Part shown: positions 35,408 to 44,115 of the stretch, one piece after another
Layout: every line of letters begins with the position of its first letter
Position numbering within the stretch: position 1 is the first letter of the stretch
Assembly: GCF_947492645.1 (NCBI RefSeq)
Contig: NZ_CANLMZ010000007.1
Coordinates: 1-64,000, forward strand
Length of the DNA: 64,000 bases
Direction of reading: 5' to 3'
From: an uncultured Pontibacter sp.
GTDB taxonomy: Bacteria > Bacteroidota > Bacteroidia > Cytophagales > Hymenobacteraceae
The notes under the pieces: model-generated
The model's input: the letters and a program-made list of their open reading frames with translations, nothing else
Told to the model about the DNA's origin: nothing
Databases searched by the model: none
Program-made: the position numbers and the translations under genes

Positions 35408-36295
35408 TTACTTCAGATTTTTACCGAAAAATTCGACGGTGCGTTTCCAGGCTAGTTCTGCTGCTGCTTTGTCGTAGCGGGGGGTGGTGTCGTTGTGGAA
35501 GCCGTGGTTTGTGCCCTCGTACACATAGGCGGTGTATGCTTTGCCATGTTCTTTTAGGGCTTGTTCGTAAGCAGGCCAGCCTTCGTTTACGCGCGCATCC
35601 AGTTCTGCGTAGTGCAGCAGCAGCGGGGCTTTTATTTGGGGTACATCCTCGGTTGGCGCCTGTCCGCCGTAAAAGGGCACGGCAGCCGCCAGGCCAGGAA
35701 TGCGCACAGCCATCATATTAGAGACCCAGCCGCCAAAGCAAAAGCCAACCACGCCCACTTTGCCGTTGCAGCGCTTGTGGTCTTTCAGGTAATCGTAGGC
35801 GGCTATAAAATCTTCCAGCATCTCGTTTCTGTCGCGTTTGCTTTGCAGGGTGCGGCCTTCGTCGTCGTTGCCGGGGTAGCCGCCTAGTGGAGTCAGCGCG
35901 TCTGGGGCAAGCGATACAAAGCCTGCCAATGCGGCCCTTCTGGCAACGTCTTCTATGTGCGGGTTCAGGCCACGGTTTTCATGTACCACCACAACACCTC
36001 CCAATCTTTTCTTCGCATTGGCTGGCATCGAGAGCAGAGCTTTTATTTTGCCGCCGCCCCTCGGAGACTGGTAGTAGATGTACGCTGACTTTATGCCCGG
36101 ATCATCGGCCTTCACCTGAACCCCTCTCTTGTAATCGGGCATCAGGAAACTTGTGAGCGAGGCAAGTGTAAGGCCACCTATAGCATACACCGACAGCTTT
36201 TGTATAAACTCGCGCCTGTTTACGCGGTTGTGTGCATAGTCGTCGTACAGGTCGAATACCTCTTGTCTGATGTCCTCTTTCTTGATCTCGTTCAT
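35408..36295 (-). CDS. Exported dienelactone hydrolase family protein
   Basis: This 295-residue alpha/beta hydrolase has the DLH features: Glu106 in [16 protein letters not shown], nucleophile Cys186 in GFCFGGW, Asp233 and His264 in NHGFHND. It carries an N-terminal extension with a twin-arginine-like signal ([16 protein letters not shown], 26-41), so it is probably exported folded through Tat. The true substrate is unknown. A DUF1801 gene follows by 15 bp. The 3' end of the attC-like region lies just upstream of its start codon. Confidence 0.9.
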   Translation of the reverse strand: MNEIKKEDIRQEVFDLYDDYAHNRVNRREFIQKLSVYAIGGLTLASLTSFLMPDYKRGVQVKADDPGIKSAYIYYQSPRGGGKIKALLSMPANAKKRLGGVVVVHENRGLNPHIEDVARRAALAGFVSLAPDALTPLGGYPGNDDEGRTLQSKRDRNEMLEDFIAAYDYLKDHKRCNGKVGVVGFCFGGWVSNMMAVRIPGLAAAVPFYGGQAPTEDVPQIKAPLLLHYAELDARVNEGWPAYEQALKEHGKAYTAYVYEGTNHGFHNDTTPRYDKAAAELAWKRTVEFFGKNLK

Positions 36296-36335
36296 GGGCT
36301 TGTAGGTGAGGCGGTTAGTGTTAGTTCTGTAATTG

Positions 36336-36389
36336 GGTTAACGTACTTGGCTAAACTGTGGCGTAGCTACGGTAAAGGTGTGGTTAGCT
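36336..36389 (-). other. attC-like imperfect hairpin site A
   Basis: On the minus strand, 11 bp past the stop of the gene at 36401, the sequence runs from AGCTAAC through a GTAGCTAC-centred stem to CGTTAACC. The complementary AAC/GTT ends with a folded centre are the layout of integron attC sites. The consensus end RYYYAAC is matched in six of seven positions, GTTRRRY in six of seven. Confidence 0.4.
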
Positions 36390-36400
36390 AATGATATTCT

Positions 36401-36802
36401 TTAAATAATAAAAGCACCTGCTATCATAGCCATCATCAACCACAGCATAGCAATTCCGCCTAATATGAATGATGATACTAAATAGATTTTGCTTTTCTTC
36501 ATTCCGTACTGGTGGTGCATTCCAGATGCAAGTGCTACAAACCCTATCAGGATTACAGAGTTTCTTACCTTAACGCTATACAGATTGAAGTCAATCAAGT
36601 AGTTGAAGGCACTTATACTTGTTATTTCTCCAGGGTCGGTGATATTACTGTATGCTATGTGTAGTAGCACAAAGAGAATCACATTTACTACTAATAACAA
36701 TGCAGCTATCAGTACTCCACTCTGCTCTTTGAATTTAAGAACAATAAAAGCTTCTACAACGAAGGCTACAAACAGAATGGCAATAGTACTTATATCTAAC
36801 AT
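36401..36802 (-). CDS. Hypothetical membrane protein (candidate gene cassette)
   Basis: The 133-residue product has four hydrophobic segments (about 5-23, 30-49, 78-95 and 106-132) and no recognised family. The gene is visibly more AT-rich than the dienelactone hydrolase next to it and begins at an ATG. An attC-like hairpin (site A) follows 11 bp after the stop, and site B lies just upstream of its start. It is the first of three same-strand genes in this arrangement. Confidence 0.6.
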   Translation of the reverse strand: MLDISTIAILFVAFVVEAFIVLKFKEQSGVLIAALLLVVNVILFVLLHIAYSNITDPGEITSISAFNYLIDFNLYSVKVRNSVILIGFVALASGMHHQYGMKKSKIYLVSSFILGGIAMLWLMMAMIAGAFII

Positions 36803-36818
36803 TCTTAACTTTATTTTT

Positions 36819-36872
36819 AGCTAACGCATTGGGCTATGCGGCTGCATAGCTGCCGTATAGGTTTTGTTAGGT
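36819..36872 (-). other. attC-like imperfect hairpin site B
   Basis: This is the clearest of the sites. On the minus strand it runs from ACCTAAC (36866-36872, exact RYYYAAC) to GCGTTAGCT (36819 onward), the same ends as classical antibiotic-cassette attC sites. The centre is a perfect 7-bp inverted repeat, GCTATGC (36833-36839) and GCATAGC (36844-36850). The site begins 6 bp after the stop of the gene at 36879. Confidence 0.5.
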
Positions 36873-36878
36873 GTAGAT

Positions 36879-37265
36879 TTATTCTTGGTATTGCTCCAAA
36901 CTTGTTAATTTGTTCTCTAAATTTTCAGCTAAGACAAGTTCATTAAAGCAAAATTTACAAATCCAGTCATCACCATTAAAATATCCTTCCGTCTCTGTGT
37001 AGTCGTTGGGACTTTCACCTATTGAGACAAAGCATATTTCACAATGGTCGTGAGTCCAGCCTTTTTCTTCTAACTTGAAATATTGCTCGTCGAATTTTTG
37101 CCCCATGTACAGATGTGTCGCTGTATTAGACTTTTTGTTGATTAATGCAGGTCTTGAAAACCATTTCATAAACTTCCATTCTGAGTTTTTCAATTCAGAA
37201 ACCATTTCTCGGATATGCTCGATTTCAACATTTCCTGATGGAAGCTTAACGAAAGTATGTTTCAT
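36879..37265 (-). CDS. Hypothetical zinc-ribbon-like protein (candidate gene cassette)
   Basis: The 128-residue soluble protein has HDHCEICFV (about 74-82) and DWICKFCF (about 99-106), two Cys-x-x-Cys knuckles with nearby His, the pattern of a small zinc-binding domain. The N-terminal half (MKHTFVKLPSGNVEIEHI) is unassigned. It is AT-rich compared with neighbours. An attC-like site follows within 6 bp of the stop and another lies 16 bp upstream of the start. Confidence 0.65.
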   Translation of the reverse strand: MKHTFVKLPSGNVEIEHIREMVSELKNSEWKFMKWFSRPALINKKSNTATHLYMGQKFDEQYFKLEEKGWTHDHCEICFVSIGESPNDYTETEGYFNGDDWICKFCFNELVLAENLENKLTSLEQYQE

Positions 37266-37281
37266 TCATATTTTAATTTAC

Positions 37282-37348
37282 ACCTAACGTACTGGTATAG
37301 CAGATTGCAAGGTGTCAACCGAAGCACTACTGCTATACTTTGTTGTAT
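37282..37348 (-). other. attC-like imperfect hairpin site C
   Basis: On the minus strand it runs from ATACAAC (37342-37348) to ACGTTAGGT (37282 onward, exact GTTRRRY). The inner stem is a perfect 9-bp inverted repeat, GTATAGCAG (37295-37303) and CTGCTATAC (37330-37338), around a 26-nt loop. It begins 9 bp after the stop of the gene at 37358. Confidence 0.45.
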
Positions 37349-37357
37349 GGTGATTTT

Positions 37358-37783
37358 TTACATTCTCTTATAGGCTGGATTGGCTCTCAAAGTCATCATT
37401 TTAGGATTTTCTATTTCATTCTGTATGATTACCCAATCCGTCTTGAAGTTAACAGGAATCTTAGCCTTCTGCCTTACAAATAAAATCAAAGAGTCTGTTC
37501 TGACCTGATATAGGAATGGCTCCAGTCCATGAAACATTATCTGGGATGTTGAGTCAACTTTGAACTCTTTTTCTTCATCCAATGAGATGATTGTGATTTG
37601 CCTGTCACCTGTTACTCCCCAATTCTTGGATGTGATATAGAGTTTGGAGCTATCTTCTTTAGAGACTAATTCCACCTGAGAAAAGGTAGGTTCCATTGAA
37701 TCAGAAAGCTTATTTACTGCTACCAGAAAGAATAGCCCCGCAACCGTTACTAAGACCAGAATTACTATTCCTACTGTTTTCAT
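37358..37783 (-). CDS. Hypothetical membrane-anchored protein (candidate gene cassette)
   Basis: The 141-residue product has one N-terminal hydrophobic helix (VGIVILVLVTVAGLFFLVAV, 4-23) and a soluble extracytoplasmic domain predicted to be mainly strands (KLYITSKNWGV, RQITIISLDEE, DSLILFVRQKAK). There is no recognised family. It has a clean ATG. Like its two downstream neighbours it is short, AT-rich, on the minus strand and bracketed by attC-like hairpins (sites C and D). Confidence 0.6.
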   Translation of the reverse strand: MKTVGIVILVLVTVAGLFFLVAVNKLSDSMEPTFSQVELVSKEDSSKLYITSKNWGVTGDRQITIISLDEEKEFKVDSTSQIMFHGLEPFLYQVRTDSLILFVRQKAKIPVNFKTDWVIIQNEIENPKMMTLRANPAYKRM

Positions 37784-38148
37784 CTATAACTTAATTACCA
37801 TACAACTACTGTGTAAACGTCATCGTGACGTTTATCTGCACTATATAAGGCATTGTTTTCCTGAAGCCTTAGAGCTGCTTTTGCAGGTACGCATCATATA
37901 TTATATATACAATACAAGATAATACTATATGTTGAACATGACAAACACTTTGCTGGGTTAAGTTGTAGGAGTTTTAATTTGCTGGTAGCAAGCGGTTTAA
38001 TAATGAGTCTGGCATTGCTTTGCAGAAATAGATAAGCCTTCTCTGTTGCGCTTTCAGGTGCCTTTTAGCTAATTTTATTCTATGGGTTTAGTTGCTTTTA
38101 TAAACGTTTATCAACGGCTGGTAACTATACTGCAAAAGTATAATGCCG
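37784..38148. other. Intergenic region, 365 bp, with attC-like site D
   Basis: Site D (37800-37860) has the minus-strand ends GAAAAC and GTTGTAT and a perfect 8-bp stem AAACGTCA/TGACGTTT around TCG (37815-37833). Its GTTGTAT end is complementary to the ATACAAC end of site C. From 37862 to 38148 the DNA is AT-rich and I see no gene. It may hold the remains of a further cassette, or the promoter for the minus-strand genes. Confidence 0.4.
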
Positions 38149-38697
38149 CTACTTATAACAACTCTGATCTGTCTTCTCGAGCTGCTCCACCTGGAAGCCT
38201 TTGCTCTTGGCTTGCTGCACCATCAGGTTGTATACAGCGTCATCCAGGGTAGGGGTGCGGGATAGTATCCAGAGGCTTTCGCGGTCTGGGGTGCCCACAA
38301 GTACGTGCTGGTAGTCGGGGTCCAGTTCCAGCACCCAGTAATCGCCTTTAAAGGGCCAGAAAAACTGCACCTCTAGTTTGCTGTTGCTGCTGCCCTCTAC
38401 AGGGTAAGCCTTGCCTTTAATATCCTTCACCTTGCCGTCAGGGCCATTTTTGCGGCAGTAATTGTATACCTCTACATAACCTTCGGGGTGTGGGGTGTAC
38501 TCGGCATACACGCAATGGCAGCCTTTCTGGAAGCGCTGTGGCAGCGCAGCTATCTCGTACCAGCGGCCCTTGTACTTTCTTAGGTCAACGTAGGGTACAG
38601 TTTCAAGGGGAGCATGCTTTTTACTGCGGCTGTTTACAAGTATGGCCGCTACTGCCAGCGCGCCTGCACCAAGTATAATTTTGTCTTTTTTGTTCAT
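38149..38697 (-). CDS. blc: Lipocalin (Blc family)
   Basis: The 182-residue protein is a bacterial lipocalin. The signature is KYKGRWYEIAALPQRFQKGC at about 43-62, followed by Tyr- and Trp-rich strands (VQFFWPF, GDYWVLELDPDY, SLWILSRTP). Instead of the lipobox usual for Blc it has a simple N-terminal hydrophobic segment (IILGAGALAVAAILV), so it is probably membrane-anchored or cleaved rather than lipidated. Blc proteins bind lysophospholipids and help envelope maintenance under stress. The GNAT gene ends 14 bp upstream, so the pair is likely one transcript. Confidence 0.9.
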   Translation of the reverse strand: MNKKDKIILGAGALAVAAILVNSRSKKHAPLETVPYVDLRKYKGRWYEIAALPQRFQKGCHCVYAEYTPHPEGYVEVYNYCRKNGPDGKVKDIKGKAYPVEGSSNSKLEVQFFWPFKGDYWVLELDPDYQHVLVGTPDRESLWILSRTPTLDDAVYNLMVQQAKSKGFQVEQLEKTDQSCYK

Positions 38698-38711
38698 AGC
38701 CGTAACAGTTT

Positions 38712-39143
38712 TTAAAGCTGCCTGGCCATTTTATAGTGTTGTATAGAGCCAAACAGCAGGTACGATTTTTCTTCTATCTCATACCCGTTGCGGCGGTAAA
38801 AGTTTACTGCATTTTCGCGGGCCTGCAGCATTATGCGGGTGGCGCCAAGTTGTCGTGCGCGCGCCTCCTGGTACTGTAGCAGCTGGTCGCCTAGCTTTTT
38901 GCCCTGCATGTCGTGGCGTATGCCCATAAACCGGATTTGTGCCTCTTGTGGCGTAGCCAGGTGCATGCGGCAAACGCCTAAAGCTTCGCCGGCGTCATCT
39001 ACAAGCATGGCATGTATGGCGGTGGCGTCGTCGTCTGCGCGCTCGCTGCCTTCTGGCTGGCCCCAGGGCTGGCGCAGCGTTTGGTAGCGTAAGCGGTAAT
39101 ACTGCTCAAATTGCTCTGGTGTGGCAGGCTCTATTATCTGCAT
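38712..39143 (-). CDS. GNAT-family N-acetyltransferase
   Basis: The 143-residue protein is a single GNAT domain. IRFMGIRHDMQGKKLGDQLL (about 69-88) holds the acetyl-CoA loop in its Q-G-K-K-L-G form, and ARENAVNFYRRNGYE is the typical C-terminal motif. The start (QFEQYYRLRYQTLRQPWGQP) is that of a subgroup seen in Bacteroidota and Gammaproteobacteria. The acceptor substrate is unknown. It is followed by the lipocalin gene after 14 bp. Confidence 0.9.
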   Translation of the reverse strand: MQIIEPATPEQFEQYYRLRYQTLRQPWGQPEGSERADDDATAIHAMLVDDAGEALGVCRMHLATPQEAQIRFMGIRHDMQGKKLGDQLLQYQEARARQLGATRIMLQARENAVNFYRRNGYEIEEKSYLLFGSIQHYKMARQL

Positions 39144-39401
39144 AATCTAGTTTTAAAGTGGTGCACCAGCTACAGGGCGGCGCTTAAATGATAACCGTCG
39201 GGTTTATGCCTGGTCAAATCGAACAGGTCGTGAGTAAAACGGATGGTGGTTAAATTAATAGGGTTAGAAGTATAAATTTAAAATGGCGAAAGCATAAACA
39301 ATTTACGGTGTAACAATGCAGCAATTTAGCAGGCAAAAGATAACTTTGTCAGTCTAATATAGGTAAAATCAATTTTTAAAGTATAACCCGAAAAGATAAC
39401 T

Positions 39402-39899
39402 ATGGCATCTTTTGATATTGTAAGCAAAGTTGACCCGCAAACGATGGATAACGCTGTAAACGTTGCCCGCAAAGAGATCATGAACCGCTACGATTTCCGC
39501 GACACCAAAGGCACACTAGACTACGACAAGAAAGAGAACGTGGTGCGCATTACCATGGAAAACGACATGCGTGTGCAACACACAGAGGATGTGCTGATTG
39601 GCAAAATGGTGAAACAGGGCCTAGATGCCACCGCCCTCGATTTCTCTAAAGAGGCTTACCAGAGTGGTGCCATGGTAAAAAAGGACATCAAAGTAAAGGC
39701 TGGCATCGAAAAAGACACGTCTAAAAAGATCATGAAGATCATCAAAGACAGCAAACTGAAAGTATCGGCCGCCATTATGGACGAGACAATTCGCGTTACC
39801 GGCAAAAAAATAGACGACCTGCAGGATGTAATTGCCCTGATGCGCAGCAACAGCGAAGAAATAGGTATGCCGCTGCAGTTCGTGAACATGAAGAGCTAA
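39402..39899 (+). CDS. yajQ: YajQ family nucleotide-binding protein
   Basis: The 165-residue protein begins MASFDIVSKVDPQTMDNAVN and has two ferredoxin-like halves, typical of YajQ (KKIMKIIKDSKLKVSA, IRVTGKKIDDLQDVIALMR). YajQ proteins bind nucleotides, in some species cyclic di-GMP, and can act as transcription co-factors. The exact role here is inferred. It is a single gene with a 258-bp upstream gap. A possible Bacteroidota -7 element, TAACTTTG, lies at 39341-39348 without a convincing -33 TTG. Confidence 0.95.
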   Translation: MASFDIVSKVDPQTMDNAVNVARKEIMNRYDFRDTKGTLDYDKKENVVRITMENDMRVQHTEDVLIGKMVKQGLDATALDFSKEAYQSGAMVKKDIKVKAGIEKDTSKKIMKIIKDSKLKVSAAIMDETIRVTGKKIDDLQDVIALMRSNSEEIGMPLQFVNMKS

Positions 39900-40047
39900 T
39901 ACATACCTGTTACTTGCTGGTTGGCTACGCTTTTAGCAACAGCTTAAAGCGGGTGCAAAGGTATGGTTTGGCTACAACAGCAGGAGCAACATTAAAGTAT
40001 AAGTATAGCCACTAACGGGCAACAATCCACACTAAAATAACTTAACT

Positions 40048-40830
40048 ATGGAAATTTTCGCGAATCCGGATACCTGGATAAGCCTGCTGACGCTGACCTT
40101 TATGGAGGTGGTGTTAGGTATAGACAACATCGTGTTTATCTCGATTATCGTGAGCAGGTTGCCAAAAGAGCAACAGGCAAAAGGCCGCAATATTGGCCTT
40201 ACGCTGGCGTTGGTTTTCCGTGTTATCCTGCTTTTGTTTATATCCTGGATCGTGAGTGCCAGCGACCCTATCTTCTCCATAAACATACCTTTAACAGAAG
40301 AGGACTTTGCCGTGTCGTGGCGCGATATCATACTTTTTGCCGGTGGTTTGTTCCTGCTGGCTAAGTCGGTTACCGAAATCCACAATAAACTGGAAGGCGA
40401 AGAAGAGGGCCACGGCGAAGTAAAGGCATCTGCTACCTTAAGCAAGGTGCTTATCCAGATTATCCTTATCGATATCGTATTCTCTTTCGACTCCATACTT
40501 ACAGCCGTAGGATTGGCGCAGGAAGTGCTGATCATGATTATCGCCGTGATTGTGGCAATGGGTATTATGCTGATATTTGCCAAGTATGTAAGCGATTTTG
40601 TGAACAAGCACCCAACAGTAAAAATGCTGGCTTTATCGTTTCTGATTCTGATTGGCTTTATGCTGGTGGTAGAGGCGCTGCACCAGCACATACCAAAAGG
40701 CTACATATACTTTGCTATGTTCTTCTCGCTGATGGTGGAAATGCTGAACCTGCGCCTGCGCAAGAAAACCACCCCAGTAGTGCTGCGGCAGAACGAGGTA
40801 ATTGATGCCGATAAAACAGAAATACTCTAA
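40048..40830 (+). CDS. TerC family integral membrane protein
   Basis: The 260-residue protein has about seven helices and the TerC signatures LTFMEVVLGIDNIVFISIIV at the start and IDIVFSFDSILTAVGLA in the middle, with conserved Asp in each (EVVLGIDN, FSFDS). These residues are thought to bind metal ions. TerC proteins have been linked to tellurium resistance and, in the Alx/MeeF type, to manganese export. Metal efflux during metalation of exported proteins is a reasonable inference. A strong terminator follows. Confidence 0.94.
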   Translation: MEIFANPDTWISLLTLTFMEVVLGIDNIVFISIIVSRLPKEQQAKGRNIGLTLALVFRVILLLFISWIVSASDPIFSINIPLTEEDFAVSWRDIILFAGGLFLLAKSVTEIHNKLEGEEEGHGEVKASATLSKVLIQIILIDIVFSFDSILTAVGLAQEVLIMIIAVIVAMGIMLIFAKYVSDFVNKHPTVKMLALSFLILIGFMLVVEALHQHIPKGYIYFAMFFSLMVEMLNLRLRKKTTPVVLRQNEVIDADKTEIL

Positions 40831-40853
40831 AAGATCATGTGGTTTTAAAAGAT

Positions 40854-40896
40854 GAAGGGGGCAGCACTTGGCTAAAGTGCTGCCCCCTTCGGTTTT
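40854..40896 (+). terminator. Intrinsic terminator after the TerC gene
   Basis: The perfect 16-bp arms GAAGGGGGCAGCACTT (40854-40869) and its complement (40875-40890) with a 5-nt loop are followed by GGTTTT. The gene stop lies 24 bp upstream. Confidence 0.9.
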
Positions 40897-41110
40897 GATG
40901 CTGGCCCATACTTATGGTAATATCGTTGAAGTGTAACTACAGCGGTAAACAAGATTGGTCTGAAGCTGCGAAGGTTTGTTCTTATTTTCTGCAGCAAAGT
41001 ATAAACCAACCCAAAAGCGGCGCGAATGCTGTTGCCACCGCTGATGCTGCACTTATCCAAAAAAATCTTTACATTAGAATAGCAATATATAACCTGAAAA
41101 TTAACCGGCT

Positions 41111-43417
41111 ATGCCATACCGCCACCGTACATTTGCTGTATTTATACTTTTGGCTATTGCCAGCTTTGTTTTGCTTAGTTTATGCTTGCTGATGCCCCCT
41201 GCTGCTAAACCAGCAGATGCACCGGCAACTGAGTTTTCGGCGGAGCGGGCCATGCAGCATGTGCAGCAAATTGCCAAAGAGCCGCATGCCATGGGCACCA
41301 CAGCCCATGCCGAAGTAAGGGCTTACCTGTTGCAGCAAATGCAGGTGCTGGGCCTGAACCCCCAGGTGCAGGAAACTACGGCGGCAAACGAGGTGGCCGT
41401 AGGTTATGTGTATAACCTGGTGGGGAGGTTAAAAGGTAACGGCAATTCTGATAAGGCCCTACTCGTAATGGCCCACTACGACTCGCAACCCAATGCGCGC
41501 GGGGCCGGCGACGATGGTGCTGGCGTGGCGGCTATACTTGAAACGGTACGGGCGCTACAACATGGCAAGCCGCTGGCGCATGATGTCATTGTGCTCTTTA
41601 CCGATGGCGAAGAGTATGGCTTATATGGGGCAAAGGCATTTCTGAAGCATCCTTGGGCTGCAGAAGTAGGGCTGGTGCTAAACCTGGAAGGGCGCGGCAC
41701 CGAAGGCCCTAGTATGACCTTTGAGCTAAGCCCGGAAAATGGCTGGCTGGCAAAGCAGTATATCCAACATGCGCCTTATCCCTTTGTAAGCTCGCTAGCC
41801 TACGAAATTTATAGCCGCATGCCCAACGATACCGACTTCACGGTGTTTAAAAATGCAGGTTATAGTGGTTTGAATTCTGCTTTTATTGATGGTTTTGTAC
41901 ATTACCATAAAGCAACCGACTCCCCCGAGAACCTTAGCCTGAACACCGTGCAGCAACACGGCACCAACCTGCTTGCGTTAGTGCAGCATTTCGGGAACAC
42001 CACCTTAGCACACACCAAGGCCCCGGATTCTGTCTTCTTTAACGCGGCAGGCGGCTGGGTGATAAATTATCCGCAGGAGTTAAACATACTTTGGGTCATC
42101 CTTACTACCGTGCTGCTGGTGCTAACGTTGGTAACAGGTATTAGAAAAGGAGCTTTTACTTTTGCACAGGCTCTTATCAGCTTTGTTGCTGCGTTGGTGC
42201 TGCTTGTGCTGGTGGTAGGTTTGTTTGTGCCCCTAAACAGCCTGGTGCTGGATATGTTGCCGCTTACGCACCGCACTAACGGCGTTTACAGCACCAATGC
42301 CTTTTTCATAGCGTACCTGCTGCTGGCTTTGGGCTTGTTTCTGTTGCTTTGCTGGCTTGCGCTGCGCTGGCTGCCATTGCTGGCCTTGGTCATGGGGGTG
42401 TTTATACTTCAGTTCATACTTGCAGCGCTAATTTTCTTTACTATCCCAAACGCTACCTACCTGCTCATGTTTCCGTTGCTGTTTAGTATGGCAGGTATGC
42501 TGGTTATACTTTTAAAAGAGCTGCACAAAGCTGAGACGTTGAGCGGCGGCTTTGTGGTGGTTTTGCTCTTGGCTGCTGTGCCTGCCGTGTTTATATTGAT
42601 GCCCATTGTGCATGTTGTTTTTGTGGCCTTCAGCTTGCAAATGCCTGTCGGTGCTATTGCCCTATTTGTATTGTTGCTGGGCTTTTTGCTGCCTTTGCTC
42701 TACATCGTAGGGCAAAGTTTCAGGTGGGGGCAAATGCCGCTGTTGCCCTTGCTGTTTTTGCTGGCAGGGGCGGTGCAGCTTATACTTGCCCTGCAGCAGG
42801 AGCAGCCATCTGCGCAGCAGCCACTACACAGCCACGTAAGCTACTACACCAATGCGGACAGCGGCAAAGCGTACTGGGCATCATATTACCAAACCACCGA
42901 CGGCTGGAATAGCCAGTTTTTCTCCAACGCCCGGCAGGAGCCACTAACCGAAATTTACCCACACGCCCGGCTGCAATACCTTAAAAGCGATGCCGAACCT
43001 ATTGCCGTAGCTGTTCCTGTAGCAGAGGTTATAGCAGACTCAGTTGCCGGGGAACAGCGTTGGCTGCGTTTGCGCCTGAGCTCTAAACGCGGTGCAGCAC
43101 ACCTGGAGCTTGTTTTGCAGCCGCATGCGCCAGATGCAATCAAAAGTATAAACCTGGCGGGAGAGGACGTGCCTTTGAACCCTGTGGATGCCCAGGAAGG
43201 AAAGGTGTACTATGCTATCCTGCATGGGTTGCCGGCAAGCAAGCAAGTGCAACTGGAGGTTCGTTTAAAAGCGGGTGTTCCTCTAACCTTGCACTTGTAC
43301 GACCAATTTATAGGCTTGCCGCAGGCCCTGGTAAAAAAGCCAAAGCCTGCACACGTTATTGCCGAATCCGGGAGGAGCAGTAACCTGACGGTGGTGCGCA
43401 AAAGTTATACTTTTTAA
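41111..43417 (+). CDS. M28 family zinc aminopeptidase with multi-helix C-terminal domain
   Basis: The 768-residue protein starts with a signal anchor (residues 8-30) and an M28 catalytic domain with H122 and D124 (MAHYDSQP), D134/D135 (GAGDDGAG), E167-E168 (DGEEYG), E193 (NLEGRG), D240/D242 (PNDTDF) and His264 or His266 near HYHKATDS. These fit a two-zinc exopeptidase site. From about residue 310 there are some nine membrane helices and then a soluble C-terminal part of about 190 residues. This is the Fxna/ERMP1-like layout. The catalytic domain should face the periplasm. Substrate peptides are unknown. Confidence 0.92.
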   Translation: MPYRHRTFAVFILLAIASFVLLSLCLLMPPAAKPADAPATEFSAERAMQHVQQIAKEPHAMGTTAHAEVRAYLLQQMQVLGLNPQVQETTAANEVAVGYVYNLVGRLKGNGNSDKALLVMAHYDSQPNARGAGDDGAGVAAILETVRALQHGKPLAHDVIVLFTDGEEYGLYGAKAFLKHPWAAEVGLVLNLEGRGTEGPSMTFELSPENGWLAKQYIQHAPYPFVSSLAYEIYSRMPNDTDFTVFKNAGYSGLNSAFIDGFVHYHKATDSPENLSLNTVQQHGTNLLALVQHFGNTTLAHTKAPDSVFFNAAGGWVINYPQELNILWVILTTVLLVLTLVTGIRKGAFTFAQALISFVAALVLLVLVVGLFVPLNSLVLDMLPLTHRTNGVYSTNAFFIAYLLLALGLFLLLCWLALRWLPLLALVMGVFILQFILAALIFFTIPNATYLLMFPLLFSMAGMLVILLKELHKAETLSGGFVVVLLLAAVPAVFILMPIVHVVFVAFSLQMPVGAIALFVLLLGFLLPLLYIVGQSFRWGQMPLLPLLFLLAGAVQLILALQQEQPSAQQPLHSHVSYYTNADSGKAYWASYYQTTDGWNSQFFSNARQEPLTEIYPHARLQYLKSDAEPIAVAVPVAEVIADSVAGEQRWLRLRLSSKRGAAHLELVLQPHAPDAIKSINLAGEDVPLNPVDAQEGKVYYAILHGLPASKQVQLEVRLKAGVPLTLHLYDQFIGLPQALVKKPKPAHVIAESGRSSNLTVVRKSYTF

Positions 43418-43532
43418 TGGTGGCAGGTATATAGCAAAGTTGCAACTGCACTTTAAGGGGATATTGCACAAAGTATAATCCTTATGTCCAGATAGGTAGT
43501 ATAGGTAGCTAAACGCATACTTGTATCTACCC

Positions 43533-44099
43533 ATGTTTATAGATAAGCTACTCTCCCTGGCTATTGGATTATTGTTTTTACTTGTACTTTCCTGCGACGG
43601 CCCCACGAAAGAAACAGACACAAAGGCCCCAGCATTAACTTCGCAGCAGACCCTGGCAAACAATCCTGTTTTTTGGGATTATGCTGCCAGCAGCAACATG
43701 TTGCAAGCCGAAATCAGCCGCCTGGCCATTGAAAAAGGCAATAGCGAACAGGTGGTGGCATTAGCAGAAAAAGCAGCCAGTTTTCATAGCAATGCGCTGC
43801 AGCAGCTGGAGGCCATTGCCAGCCAACACGCAACCATACACTTACCCGATAGCTTAACAGGGGCCGACAGCGAACTTGTAAAAGAGTTTGAGCAACTCGA
43901 TGTAGCGGAGTTTAATGTGCGGTACCGTTCGTTTATCAACAGTACACACCGGGCACAACTATCGCGCTATGATGAAGCGCTGCGAAAGGCAAAAGATAAA
44001 GAAACAAGAGAGTGGCTGATGGCGCTGCTGTCGCACCTCCACGAGGAGTTGGAGCAGCTAAATAACATGGATACTCTGGCTGAGGAACCAGTACGGTGA
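43533..44099 (+). CDS. DUF4142-like lipoprotein
   Basis: The ATG at 43533 is preferred to the TTG at 43521. The 188-residue product has a lipoprotein signal peptide ending LLVLSC (lipobox Cys about 21), followed by a helical domain resembling DUF4142 (FWDYAASSNMLQAEISRLA, VVALAEKAASFHSNALQQL, REWLMALLSHLHEELEQLN). DUF4142 proteins are envelope four-helix bundles of the ferritin-like type with unknown function. It has no operon partner. Confidence 0.78.
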   Translation: MFIDKLLSLAIGLLFLLVLSCDGPTKETDTKAPALTSQQTLANNPVFWDYAASSNMLQAEISRLAIEKGNSEQVVALAEKAASFHSNALQQLEAIASQHATIHLPDSLTGADSELVKEFEQLDVAEFNVRYRSFINSTHRAQLSRYDEALRKAKDKETREWLMALLSHLHEELEQLNNMDTLAEEPVR

Positions 44100-44115
44100 T
44101 GGAAAGTATAACTTT

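Noticed and set aside
36336..37860. Reading the hairpins between the small genes as ordinary terminators
   Set aside because: They lack T-runs, have long imperfect stems and share complementary AAC/GTT ends, unlike the clear terminators elsewhere in the window. It remains the main alternative explanation.
39341..39348. TAACTTTG as a full promoter of yajQ
   Set aside because: It matches the -7 consensus, but no TTG lies 18-20 nt upstream, so it is mentioned only as a possible half-site.
40032..40691. 219-codon open frame on the minus strand opposite the TerC gene
   Set aside because: Antisense to a gene with clear TerC motifs; its Ile/Ser-rich sequence is a mirror of the hydrophobic TerC codons.
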